Numbered from the stretch's first letter, positions 1-7,548 are shown. The stretch is DNA of 23,077 nucleotides from JAKVKY01 sp964293585 (GCA_964293585.1 CAXYYS010000030.1:1-23077); one strand, 5' to 3'. Numbers and translations are program-made. The notes: generated from the sequence alone by a model not told the origin.

Positions 1-212
1 GGTATGGTACAATAGTGGCTTTGAATACATTGCAGATCGCGACGTTGTAGTTCCCTGGTAATTTTTGGTATGGTACAATCCTTTGCTAATGCTTCCGCAT
101 ACATTTGCCGTTGTAGTTCCCTGGTAATTTTTGGTATGGTACAATCTTAACCACCCTGACCAGCACAGATTCCGAGGTTGTAGTTCCCTGGTAATTTTTG
201 GTATGGTACAAT
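1..212 (+). CRISPR. Type II-C CRISPR array, distal end (cut by window edge)
   Basis: Three complete identical 36-nt repeats lie at 44-79, 110-145 and 177-212, and the last 13 nt of another at 1-13. The spacers at 14-43, 80-109 and 146-176 are 30, 30 and 31 nt and unrelated to one another. The repeat begins GTTGTAG and ends GGTATGGTACAAT, the same layout as Neisseria and Campylobacter II-C repeats. Its last nine bases, TGGTACAAT, form an extended -10 box, so each repeat probably starts a crRNA in the following spacer, as shown experimentally in Neisseria. This orientation (plus strand) is supported by the anti-repeat of the tracrRNA and by a plus-strand terminator right after the last repeat. 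The array continues beyond position 1, so its full length and leader are not visible. Confidence 0.97.
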
Positions 213-220
213 AGGGAACG

Positions 221-263
221 CGAAATCCCTCTTACAGACTTCTGTAAGAGGGATTTCGTTTTT
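221..263 (+). terminator. Terminator at the end of the CRISPR array
   Basis: A perfect 18-bp inverted repeat (221-238 with 241-258, starting CGAAATCCCTC) is followed by TTTTT at 259-263. It begins 8 nt after the last repeat. The T-run lies only on the plus-strand side, so it stops rightward array transcription before it runs into cas2, which is transcribed towards it. Confidence 0.85.
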
Positions 264-302
264 CCAAAAACACTTTTAAAATTTAATTTCATCCGGATTT
301 TT

Positions 303-623
303 TTAAAAAATTGAAAGTTGCTCACATGCAAAAGGTGTGTCTTCTTCATGCAGTTTTCCCACTAATATTTCTATCATTTCATATTGTTTTTCTGTAATAA
401 CTAGTAACCTGACTGATCCATTTTCTGGAGTATATGCTTTTAGTCTTATTCTATGTTTTTCCACTGCATCTGTACCATTACATACTCTTGCGTACACTGA
501 ATATTGAACCATATAATATCCATCTTTTAATAAAAAATTCCTAAACCCAGTTGCGACTCTACGCTGCCTTGCCGTTTTTACCGGTAAATCAAAAAATACT
601 AACATCCTCATAAACTTATTCAT
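303..623 (-). CDS. cas2: CRISPR-associated endonuclease Cas2 (type II)
   Basis: This 106-residue protein forms the Cas1-Cas2 spacer integration complex, in which Cas2 is the central dimer. The N-terminal beta strand with its acidic residue is visible as LVFFDLPV (Asp12), followed by FLLKDGYYMVQYSVYAR, typical of type II Cas2. The start overlaps the cas1 stop (ATGAATAA), and no good ribosome site precedes it, so translation is probably coupled to cas1. A second in-frame ATG four codons in (MRMLVFF) matches the usual family start and is equally possible. It is the last gene of cas9-cas1-cas2 and runs convergently towards the array. Confidence 0.95.
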   Translation of the reverse strand: MNKFMRMLVFFDLPVKTARQRRVATGFRNFLLKDGYYMVQYSVYARVCNGTDAVEKHRIRLKAYTPENGSVRLLVITEKQYEMIEILVGKLHEEDTPFACEQLSIF

Positions 624-1515
624 AAGAATGTTGCCGGTATTTTAATAAATGTGGCAACAACAAAGTCTCTTCAGTATTTTGGCAGCAACGGCTAAAACTT
701 TGTACCAATCTTTCGGCAGCATAACTTAAACTGTGTATTTGATTACCAGACTCCATATCTACATTCAGTAAATTAAATATTTTTCGTCTGATGTCTGGTT
801 TCATAACAACATCTTTTTCGTAATTGCTAATGACGAACAAATCCACAACAGGCCTAAACGGTTCCATAAAGTCATCTGCCAGATTAAAACTATTTTGCTC
901 ACTATTATGGTGGATACCCTTTGCTGTCAAAAATCCATAGACAACTAGAAGTCTCGCTAAATGCCCCCGCATAATGGCATACCCATAATTCAATAAGGCA
1001 TTGCGATTATCGTCACCATCACGAGAAAAATCTTTGCCAAATAATATTTTAAAATAATAATTGGCTGCTACCGCTTCCACATTATTTACATCACCACTTG
1101 TAACTGTTTCTGCCAATTGCCTAAGATAATGAGCTTCAACTTCCTTTCCACAGTATTCCAGACATTGAGCTTGATTATTAATCTTAGCCATAACAACTTT
1201 CTGCCACAACCGTTTTTTACGCGGTTGACTAAGCATTTCTTGCAGCCGCAAGATTCCCACATGGCGAGTATGCTGTAAAAATGGATTAACAATAGCGCAT
1301 GGCAAATGTTTATCATCGCACATGTAAACCACAGTACCTGTCTGGGCTAATCTCACCAAAGCAGCCACCGTAATTGTGCTTTGTCTATTTTCCAACATTA
1401 AGGCATTGATATCCTCAATAGGTACAGAATGTTTCTCTCCCGTCATAATGATTAGTTGATCATTATGACAACTAATCATAGCAGGACTTTCAATTACAAG
1501 ATTCCGGTAGGCCAC
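616..1515 (-). CDS. cas1: CRISPR-associated integrase Cas1 (type II)
   Basis: This 299-residue protein is the catalytic subunit of the spacer integrase. The family metal ligands are recognisable: Glu147 in NNVEAVAANYYF, His203 in GIHHNSEQNSFNLADD, and Glu218 in DDFMEPFRPVVD. Length and motifs fit type II Cas1. It starts 12 nt downstream of the cas9 stop and overlaps the cas2 start, so the three genes form one operon. No csn2 or cas4 is present between cas9 and the array, which fits subtype II-C. Confidence 0.96.
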   Translation of the reverse strand: MAYRNLVIESPAMISCHNDQLIIMTGEKHSVPIEDINALMLENRQSTITVAALVRLAQTGTVVYMCDDKHLPCAIVNPFLQHTRHVGILRLQEMLSQPRKKRLWQKVVMAKINNQAQCLEYCGKEVEAHYLRQLAETVTSGDVNNVEAVAANYYFKILFGKDFSRDGDDNRNALLNYGYAIMRGHLARLLVVYGFLTAKGIHHNSEQNSFNLADDFMEPFRPVVDLFVISNYEKDVVMKPDIRRKIFNLLNVDMESGNQIHSLSYAAERLVQSFSRCCQNTEETLLLPHLLKYRQHSYE

Positions 1516-1527
1516 ACCAAAACCCCC

Positions 1528-4500
1528 TCAATGGAAAGTTTGCCGCTTTTCCCTATTTACTTTAGTATAGTTGCCTAAGACATCAACTTGATACTTTTCG
1601 AAATTGGTTAATGATTTGACTCCCAAGCTTGCAATTTCATATGTGTTATCGTTATTAATAATGGCTATAGTCGCTGTTGTAATACCAGTTTTTACATAAT
1701 AAGCATATTCTTCCTTCTTTTCATATTCTTGTGGTAATGTACTTTCTTTATTTTTATTAATAAACTTAGCCAATGTACTATGTGTAATTTTTATTAAATC
1801 ATTTGGGTACAAGGAAAAAATAAAGTCCTCATTTCTCATTTCTTTCCATTGACTATACGGCTTACGTGATACTATTGCCTTATTTGGCAGTTTTTCTTTT
1901 AAAGTATCTGCAACATAGATAGGCACCAAATAGTATCCATCGCCCTCAACTTTAAAAACATCCACCCGTACCATACTATCATTCTCAGCAACAGCTGTCC
2001 CATTTTGAACTGGTACGGTCAATGTAGCCTTTTCAAATAGTTTTACTTTCTTCACTAATGGCCCCTGGGAACCATCAGCCTTTGGTTTATAAAACGGCTC
2101 TTTAAATGCTTCCTTTACGTCGCCATTAAATGCTAATAGACGTTGTTTTAACGCATTGTAAAGTATCATGTCGCTTTCAGGAGCATAATAATTTTCAATT
2201 TCTCCATTCTTAAGTTTTAAGTCCGTTAGATTCTTCTTAGCCAGAACCAACCCCTCATCTAACAACCTGGGACTTTTCACTGTATCTTTATGTGCAGCAC
2301 CAGTTACTTTATGGCGCGGCATTCTTGATACAAATATCGGTTTTATAGTTGATAAATCCTTATCACTATAATAAAGCAAATGTAATTTCTTTAATGCAAT
2401 GCTCGGATTATCAGTCAATCTGGCCATTAATTCCGCCCTAAAATCCGGCCAAGGATATGGGAAGCGATCAACAATCTGTCCCGTTTTTGTATTGGCTAAA
2501 ACTGTTTCTTTTTTGTCCTGTGTATATTCAAGTTCCTTAAACTGAGAATACCAGGAAACATCTTTAATCATTTTGTCAGTAGTGCATGCAATTACTACTG
2601 CATCCACTGCATGGTGTGTATCACCATCAGCACGATTTTTATTAATTCCCCAGCGTTTACGCAAATGAGCTGTTACTGAGCCATTTACTGCTGTTACATG
2701 TTTCTTCTTACCTGTAGTTGAAGTAGCAAATTGCAAATAATCATTAATATAATTGTATAAGAATCTAGACATCGTCTTGGTGTCTTGCAAATTACGTTCT
2801 TTAAATTTATTCATATCTTCTTCAGTAATTTGCTCTTTCAGTAATAATTGGCGTTTCCTATAATTATGGACATTATTATTAACCCAAACTTTAAACTTAT
2901 CTGCTCTTTCCCCTTTTAAATATTGTAAAGGCAGTCTATTCCCCTTTTGGCGATTTTCTTCAGTCATAACCAAAACTTTATTTTTGTAGGTATCATTAAA
3001 ACAAATACTGTACGGAACAATATGATCAACATCCACATACCCCGGCTCAAAAAGTCTTTCAACTTTCATTTGCTTTAAAGAATAAGGACACACTCCATCT
3101 TGTTCCTCATATAATTTCAGTTTTACTAAATCCATACCTGTAGGATGCACTTTATGGAATTCATTTTTAATACGGTCCATCAAGCGGTCATTTTTGGCAT
3201 GGTTTTCCTCCATACGTTTCTTTAGTTCTTTCCTTTCATCAAAATCTTTAGCCATTTCTCTGGCAAGCTCTATATTTATGTACGAAGGACTTGAACCTTG
3301 TTCACGAATAATCGCATTAATAACCTTAATCGTTTGCGCTATTGCTCTACGTACTACAGGACTAGTAACATCTTCCATCTCAATGTTATTTGCAGGCAAT
3401 AACATATCTTTTTTACCATTTGCATGACCTTTAAAATTATAACCAGCTTTCACACATGCTTCATCATAATTTAACCCCTGCTCCAGATACGGAATAATTT
3501 TGTCCAGAGCTTTAACCGATAAATGACCATACTTACTAAAGCTCCCTATTGTTAATAATGCTTCAATATCTATCTTATCTAAACCAAATTTCTGGAATTC
3601 TTCCCTCCGTCTTTCGTCCCCTTTATAAGTAGTCAATATCCAACCTGCAGCATTTAATTGTTCCTTGGTTAATGAATTAATTCTTCCCGGTGCAACCTTA
3701 TCCAAAACCTTCCGCATCTCATGGAACGCAGGTACAAAATTAAACTTTGTTTTCTTTTCTACCTTCTCCATTCCATCGGAATAGTCCAATGTATTAAAGA
3801 GAACTTTTTCGCCTAATCCAAGCACTTTTCTAATCTGAGAATACTTTAAGTCAGCCTTGCTGTAAGCCAGATCAATAATCTTTTTACGTTGGATCTCATC
3901 CAAACTCTTAGTTAGTCCATTATCCAAGAGACGCAGATGGTTAATTTTTTGAAGTAAATTAAAATATTCAAATGAATAGCTAGCCTTTGCAGCACGGAAC
4001 TCTCCGGTTTCAAATGTACAACGGCCTATCATTTTTTCAATTTGTGCACCAGAATAAGGGCTTGGCTCACCAGGTCCTTCATCAAATTGCCTCTGCCCTA
4101 ATAAAATATCCAAATATGTATCCAAGAACTGTTTAGTCAACAATTTATTGCCCAATAATTTTTGTGCAGCAAAGATTTTTTCCGTTTCTTCTTTAATCAT
4201 ATCCCTATGGATTGTTGTTAAATAAGAACCACCCTTGTTACGTTTATATTCCTTGAAAAATTCATCTTTAAAAAACATCTCACCAACAGTTCTATATCCA
4301 TTTTGTTGCATTCTAAGCCTATTATCGTTAACTGCCGTCAATAACTGACCTGCCTCTTTATCTGTGGTGTCTGCTTTCCTATTTGATTTAAAACCACGTC
4401 TTTGAGCAAGATGCAATAAAATACGTGCTAGTTCCCTGTTAGAAACTATTTTATCAAGTGCTTTGGTTCTTAACTCATAAATGTCACTTAACTGACCGTT

Positions 4501-4779
4501 ATATAAATTATCAAGTTCTTCTTGACTTAATAATTTTTCCTTGATTAAAAGTGCTTTAATTCTTTCTATCCTATGATGTTTTCTGCGCAACCTGCGACGT
4601 GCACTTCTTGCTTCTCTTCTAGGAGCTGCTAAAGATGAACCATCTTTTGGGTGTTCAGCGGCATCAAAAATTCTAGACCCCATGCGGATAATGCCCCAAG
4701 GTTCTTCATTGTAATCCAAAGCTAGTACAGCATAACCTACGGACGTAATACCAATATCGAGACCTATACTATATGCCAT
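1528..4779 (-). CDS. cas9: RNA-guided endonuclease Cas9, type II-C, 1083 aa
   Basis: Cas9 cleaves double-stranded DNA matched by crRNA, using the tracrRNA encoded just upstream. Domains in order: RuvC-I (YSIGLDIGITSVGYAV, Asp8); the arginine-rich bridge helix at about residues 53-75 (PRREARSARRRLRRKHHR); the recognition lobe; RuvC-II (INIELAREM, Glu504); HNH (DVDHIVPY, His586, with NRQKGNR downstream); RuvC-III (HHAVDAVVIACT, His723 and Asp726); and a C-terminal wedge/PAM-interacting region. All catalytic residues are present and the frame is open throughout, so the enzyme should be active. The length is in the compact II-C range, close to the roughly 1080-1090 residues of characterised Geobacillus enzymes. 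The site upstream of the ATG is GGGTGG, a moderate match. No separate strong promoter lies between the tracrRNA terminator and cas9, so read-through may contribute. The PAM cannot be read from the sequence. Confidence 0.97.
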   Translation of the reverse strand: MAYSIGLDIGITSVGYAVLALDYNEEPWGIIRMGSRIFDAAEHPKDGSSLAAPRREARSARRRLRRKHHRIERIKALLIKEKLLSQEELDNLYNGQLSDIYELRTKALDKIVSNRELARILLHLAQRRGFKSNRKADTTDKEAGQLLTAVNDNRLRMQQNGYRTVGEMFFKDEFFKEYKRNKGGSYLTTIHRDMIKEETEKIFAAQKLLGNKLLTKQFLDTYLDILLGQRQFDEGPGEPSPYSGAQIEKMIGRCTFETGEFRAAKASYSFEYFNLLQKINHLRLLDNGLTKSLDEIQRKKIIDLAYSKADLKYSQIRKVLGLGEKVLFNTLDYSDGMEKVEKKTKFNFVPAFHEMRKVLDKVAPGRINSLTKEQLNAAGWILTTYKGDERRREEFQKFGLDKIDIEALLTIGSFSKYGHLSVKALDKIIPYLEQGLNYDEACVKAGYNFKGHANGKKDMLLPANNIEMEDVTSPVVRRAIAQTIKVINAIIREQGSSPSYINIELAREMAKDFDERKELKKRMEENHAKNDRLMDRIKNEFHKVHPTGMDLVKLKLYEEQDGVCPYSLKQMKVERLFEPGYVDVDHIVPYSICFNDTYKNKVLVMTEENRQKGNRLPLQYLKGERADKFKVWVNNNVHNYRKRQLLLKEQITEEDMNKFKERNLQDTKTMSRFLYNYINDYLQFATSTTGKKKHVTAVNGSVTAHLRKRWGINKNRADGDTHHAVDAVVIACTTDKMIKDVSWYSQFKELEYTQDKKETVLANTKTGQIVDRFPYPWPDFRAELMARLTDNPSIALKKLHLLYYSDKDLSTIKPIFVSRMPRHKVTGAAHKDTVKSPRLLDEGLVLAKKNLTDLKLKNGEIENYYAPESDMILYNALKQRLLAFNGDVKEAFKEPFYKPKADGSQGPLVKKVKLFEKATLTVPVQNGTAVAENDSMVRVDVFKVEGDGYYLVPIYVADTLKEKLPNKAIVSRKPYSQWKEMRNEDFIFSLYPNDLIKITHSTLAKFINKNKESTLPQEYEKKEEYAYYVKTGITTATIAIINNDNTYEIASLGVKSLTNFEKYQVDVLGNYTKVNREKRQTFH

Positions 4780-4815
4780 TTGTAACCACCCTTTCAGCTT
4801 TATTTTTACTTATAT

Positions 4816-4911
4816 AAAAAGATAACGCCCTACCAAAGGCAGGGCGTTAGAGCTTTTCGGTTTACTACCTTATCATAGTAACCCGATAATTCTTGGTATG
4901 GTACAAGAACT
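4816..4911 (-). ncRNA. tracrRNA for the type II-C Cas9
   Basis: The anti-repeat occupies 4872-4907. Read on the plus strand it aligns ungapped with the 36-nt repeat at 27 of 36 positions. Six of the nine differences would be G-U pairs in the RNA duplex, leaving only positions 9-10 (a small internal bulge) and 36 unpaired. After the anti-repeat the RNA reads AAGGUAGUAAACC (a short nexus-like hairpin), then CUCUAACGCCCUGCC, resembling the 3' part of the Neisseria tracrRNA. It ends with an 11-bp hairpin (4824-4834 with 4838-4848, loop AAA on the plus strand) and a U-run read from 4820-4816. The start at about 4911 is inferred from the promoter, giving an RNA of about 95 nt. Confidence 0.93.
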
Positions 4912-4917
4912 ATTTGT

Positions 4918-4946
4918 ATTATAACACCCCAAGTTAGTTTTGTAAA
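4918..4946 (-). promoter_or_regulatory. tracrRNA promoter
   Basis: On the minus strand TTTACA (4946-4941) is followed after 17 bp by a perfect TATAAT (4923-4918) preceded by TGT, an extended -10. Transcription would start near 4911, four nucleotides before the anti-repeat. Confidence 0.85.
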
Positions 4947-5056
4947 TAAAGCTTATTTTTATAATAACTATATTAATATTATACACTATGTCTTAGACAA
5001 ATGGATGACTATTTATGATTTTAAAAAATAAATTTTGAATTTCTGAATGCAATATT

Positions 5057-5106
5057 AAAAGCTAGTATTTCACCAAACTGCTGGTGCAAAACTAGCTTTT
5101 TCTTTT
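5057..5106. terminator. Bidirectional hairpin terminator
   Basis: The arms AAAAGCTAGT (5057-5066) and ACTAGCTTTT (5091-5100) enclose a second nested pairing CACCA/TGGTG. The right side continues TCTTTT and the left side gives TTTTAAT on the minus strand. It would end minus-strand transcription from the decayed nucleotidase gene at 5204. The remaining AT-rich DNA between 4927 and 5203 holds no open reading frame that I can support. Confidence 0.65.
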
Positions 5107-5203
5107 GCCACTCGTTATCTTATTTTTAATAATTATATTCGTCCTGGCCGTCTTTAACACGGATCCTGTTATTTTTGAGATATTCCTGCATCATTAATTT
5201 TCT

Positions 5204-6278
5204 TTAATTTTTGCTATACCTGATACGATTGGCAGATTTGCTATACTGCTCTCCCACTTGACCATGTAGTTCTGATTTAAAATAATTTTCTACTGCTTCT
5301 ACATCAAGATAACCAATGCTTTGAGCATTTCTGGCAAGCTCTCTTAAACCACCGTAAGAGGCGCCGCCATTGTATTGAAATTCGGTCATGATAACTGCAT
5401 AAATTCTCTCCGCGTCAAAAGGTTTTCCTGCAATTTCTTCAATCGTAACCCTGCTGCCCGGTTTGACCGGGGCATAGTATTCGGATCCATCATATTTATT
5501 TCCCCTAGCATAAGAAACATAAGGATTTATAATGTATCTAATACCGCTAACCTGAGGAAAAGCCCCTAGTGGCAACGGACTAACACAGGTTGCACTTTCT
5601 AGTATTTCCAAAATTTTGCTACCCTTTAACTTCATAATATAGAGTTGGTTATTGTAAGGGAGTATTTGCTGCAGGCTCCCCTTGGTAATGGTACCCTTAT
5701 TTAAAGAGTAGCGCAGACTGCCTCCGTTCACAATGGCAGCGTCCACAGTTCCGCTTAAGACCTGTGCCTTTTTGCCCTGCCACAAATACGCATCTGCTAC
5801 AAAGTCTCCCAGGTTGGTTTCCTTTGTTCTTACGCCCGGTACTCTTGCACCATCCAAAGTTACACTGCTGCGGCCCAGTTTCTTACCTAATTCAGCCTTT
5901 ACTTTCGCCGCAGTTTTATCAACTATAAAGCTTGCCCTGCCAAAAAAGTAAGGCCTAAAACATTTTTAGGATTAGTGCTAACGACTGTCTCCGGGGTAGT
6001 AAGCCCAATAACTCCCACCTTCACATTACCCTTGGTAATAATAGCGTGAGACTGTACAAGGTTTTTACCGGTTGCTTCCACAAATACATTAGTTGCTACT
6101 ACGGGAAACTTAGCTTCCTTTATTGCCGCTACGGTAGCCATTCCATTTATGCCGTCCGCTCTTTGGTCAAAACCGTGAGTATCATTAGTACGTAAAATTA
6201 CCAGTTTTGACAGATTCGCCGCAAAGGAAACTTGTATAATTAGACATAATACAGTTGCAATAAAAAAATTTTTTTCAT
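5204..6278 (-). pseudogene. 5'-nucleotidase / UshA-like metallophosphoesterase, decayed
   Basis: Two fragments of one gene can be read on the minus strand. The N-terminal part encodes a signal-peptide-like stretch (NFFIATVLCLIIQVSFAA), then LRTNDTHGFDQ, a block FPVVATNVF and GVIGLTTPETV. The C-terminal part (to 5204) is the 5'-nucleotidase C-terminal domain: ETNLGDFVADAYLW, AAIVNGGSLRYSL, GGASYGGLREL. Defects seen: the ATG at 6276-6278 is one base out of frame with the signal peptide across an A7T7 run; the stretch that should carry the GDT and GNHE metal-binding motifs is missing between MATVAAI and KEAKFP; and after LGLTF the frame shifts and most of the second half of the metallophosphatase domain is absent before GRASFIVDKTA. 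The product cannot be a working enzyme. Confidence 0.85.
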
Positions 6279-6426
6279 ATCACATCACCATGTATAATAT
6301 TCATTAACTTTGATTATAACTTGTTCTCAAGAATTATTCAATATCCGGGAATTTCCTTTATCGTGTACCGGTTGGGCGGATTCCTGTTTTGGGGAAGAAT
6401 AATTTGCTAAAAAATAAGCAATAGTA

Positions 6427-6435
6427 TGATATAAT
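6427..6435 (+). promoter_or_regulatory. Extended -10 promoter upstream of the 41-codon ORF
   Basis: TGATATAAT at 6427-6435 is a perfect extended -10 box, about 50 nt ahead of the small ORF. No convincing -35 box sits at the normal distance, which extended -10 promoters can tolerate. Confidence 0.55.
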
Positions 6436-6484
6436 ATTAAAATAAAAGTAATAAAAATTGCAGCCCGGGTTAAGGAGTGCTCCC

Positions 6485-6610
6485 ATGAAAAAATTATTTC
6501 AGGAAAAAATGTCCTTAAACGCCGCGAATATTGATGAAATGGGAAGAGCTACAATGACTGAGCTTGGCGAAAACATGGCTAAAATGTTGAAGGCATTACA
6601 TAAAGATTAA
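6485..6610 (+). CDS. Small hypothetical protein, 41 aa
   Basis: The ORF starts ATG AAA AAA TTA TTT, 8 nt after a strong AAGGAG site, and ends TAA at 6608-6610. The protein begins MKKLFQEKMSLNAANIDEM and ends MAKMLKALHKD. It is rich in Met, Lys, Glu and Leu with no Cys, Pro or Trp, and looks like one or two amphipathic helices without a membrane segment. The extended -10 box at 6427-6435 and the ribosome site make translation likely. It precedes the cysteine-rich 64-residue protein by 42 nt, in the same direction, and the two are probably co-transcribed. I do not recognise a family and assign no function. Confidence 0.7.
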   Translation: MKKLFQEKMSLNAANIDEMGRATMTELGENMAKMLKALHKD

Positions 6611-6652
6611 CTAACGATTACAATTGAGATTAATTAATAGGAGGAATGTATT

Positions 6653-6847
6653 ATGCACTACCAATGTAAAGTTACTGTGATAGACAAGAAATGCTATCCG
6701 GAGTTACAACAGCAATATTGCGCTGATAAAAACAGCGGTCCCTGTCCCTGTTATAACGTGGAAGACGAGAAAGTAATGATAGCTTGTTGCAGTGATGGAA
6801 CCAGACCTGTTATATTTAAGATTGAAAGAATAGATGTTGATGACTGA
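6653..6847 (+). CDS. Short TIGR04076-like cysteine-rich protein, 64 aa
   Basis: The protein starts MHYQCKVTVIDKKCYPELQQ, has YCADKNSGPCPCYN in the middle and ends CCSDGTRPVIFKIERIDVDD. These two ends match, from memory, the N- and C-terminal blocks of the uncharacterised TIGR04076 family. Members I recall are about 80-100 residues, with a Trp-rich middle that is absent here, so this is a shortened form. Seven cysteines (5, 14, 23, 31, 33, 45, 46) suggest metal binding or redox chemistry, but that is inference. An AGGAGG site 8 nt upstream of the ATG supports expression. The junction is in frame, so it may be a natural short variant and not a pseudogene. Confidence 0.8.
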   Translation: MHYQCKVTVIDKKCYPELQQQYCADKNSGPCPCYNVEDEKVMIACCSDGTRPVIFKIERIDVDD

Positions 6848-6870
6848 TGAAATATCTATTGTAAAATAAA

Positions 6871-6898
6871 AAACCGCCTACCCTACGGTAAGCGGTTT
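6871..6898. terminator. Hairpin terminator after the 64-aa gene
   Basis: The arms AAACCGC and GCGGTTT enclose TACC-CTAC-GGTA. On the plus strand the following tract is only TTTCCCTTT, while on the minus strand it reads into TTTTTTTATTTTA, so the hairpin works better leftward but could act both ways. Confidence 0.65.
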
Positions 6899-6907
6899 CC
6901 CTTTCCC

Positions 6908-6937
6908 TTGACAACTTCTTTTCCGGCATGCTAGACT
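6908..6937 (+). promoter_or_regulatory. Promoter of the gdx transcript
   Basis: A perfect TTGACA (6908-6913) is followed after 18 bp by TAGACT (6932-6937), with TGC just before the -10 (extended). Transcription would start near 6944, leaving a leader of about 140 nt before gdx. Confidence 0.65.
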
Positions 6938-6963
6938 TAAATAAATTCATAGCATAAATAGTT

Positions 6964-7045
6964 TACCGCCGGGTAACTTTGTCTTAGATCCATTCCGTTA
7001 GGCCTTGAAGGAATGTGTCTAGGACTTTTTTATTAGGCGGTCGGA
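6964..7045 (+). promoter_or_regulatory. Candidate attenuator / riboswitch-like leader of gdx
   Basis: A 16-bp stem with one mismatch (from GTCTTAGATCC at about 6981 to GTGTCTAGGAC near 7025) is followed directly by TTTTTTATT, a typical intrinsic terminator lying 50 nt upstream of the gdx start. ACCGCC just before the hairpin is complementary to GGCGGT just after the T-run, which would give a closing or competing stem. Because a promoter lies immediately upstream, this hairpin probably controls read-through into gdx. Guanidine riboswitches often precede such exporters, but I cannot find the conserved blocks I remember for the ykkC, mini-ykkC or ykkC-III classes here. The regulator is therefore unidentified. 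Confidence 0.5.
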
Positions 7046-7082
7046 CTCATGTTTAATTTTATGCACACAAGGAGGATTTACC

Positions 7083-7400
7083 ATGGCTTGGTTTTATTTA
7101 CTCATCGCCGGCATTTTCGAGATCACATGGGCCATCGGGCTCAAATATTCCCAGGGGTTCACCCAGCTCTGGCCTTCGCTGGTAACTATCGCCGGGCTCA
7201 TCGCCAGCTTCGTCTTTTTAGCCAAAGCGGCAGTGACGCTGCCCATCGGCACCGCCTACGCTGTTTGGACCGGTATCGGCGCCGCCGGGACTTTAATCCT
7301 GGGCATCATCCTGTTCCACGAACCCCTGCACGCCTCCCGCATCTTTTTCCTGGTCCTGCTCCTGGTGGGGATTATCGGTTTAAAAATAACCGCCAGTTAA
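7083..7400 (+). CDS. gdx: Guanidinium exporter, SMR family (Gdx/SugE)
   Basis: This 105-residue small multidrug resistance protein has four membrane helices and acts as a dual-topology dimer that exchanges guanidinium for protons. The sequence MAWFYLLIAGIFEITWAIGLKYSQGF carries the essential Glu13 and the Gdx/SugE-type GLKYSQGFTQLWPS block. GTAYAVWTGIGAAGT is the other family signature, and it separates this subtype from EmrE-like drug exporters. The start is set by an AAGGAGG site 7 nt before the ATG. The overlapping longer frame at 7049-7426 is a shadow. The gene is single, with its own promoter and an apparent leader terminator. The partner subunit found in paired SMR systems is absent. 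Confidence 0.92.
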   Translation: MAWFYLLIAGIFEITWAIGLKYSQGFTQLWPSLVTIAGLIASFVFLAKAAVTLPIGTAYAVWTGIGAAGTLILGIILFHEPLHASRIFFLVLLLVGIIGLKITAS

Positions 7401-7463
7401 AACAGCCGCCGCCTGGCCAAGTTTAAAGATTTTTTATTTATGTAAAAATGTATTTATAATAGA

Positions 7464-7492
7464 TTGCCTTAAGCATTCTTTTATGATATGAT
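7464..7492 (+). promoter_or_regulatory. Promoter upstream of the rhuM remnant
   Basis: TTGCCT (7464-7469) and TATGAT (7487-7492) are separated by 17 bp, and TGA precedes the -10. It lies about 60 nt before the ribosome site of the remnant. Confidence 0.5.
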
Positions 7493-7548
7493 GTAAATAT
7501 ACAAACAAATGTTTGGCAAATAAGTTAAAAGTGTGACTGGCAAGGAGG

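Noticed and set aside
86..349. 87-codon open frame on the minus strand across the CRISPR array
   Set aside because: It reads through repeats, spacers and the terminator hairpin; the repeated residues in it are just translated CRISPR repeats.
3194..3427. Plus-strand 77-codon frame inside cas9
   Set aside because: It lies antisense within the intact Cas9 frame around the RuvC-II region, has no ribosome site, and its composition mirrors the sense codons.
7049..7426. 125-codon frame overlapping gdx
   Set aside because: It is an offset frame of gdx, rich in Arg, His and Pro; gdx itself has the ribosome site and a family match.
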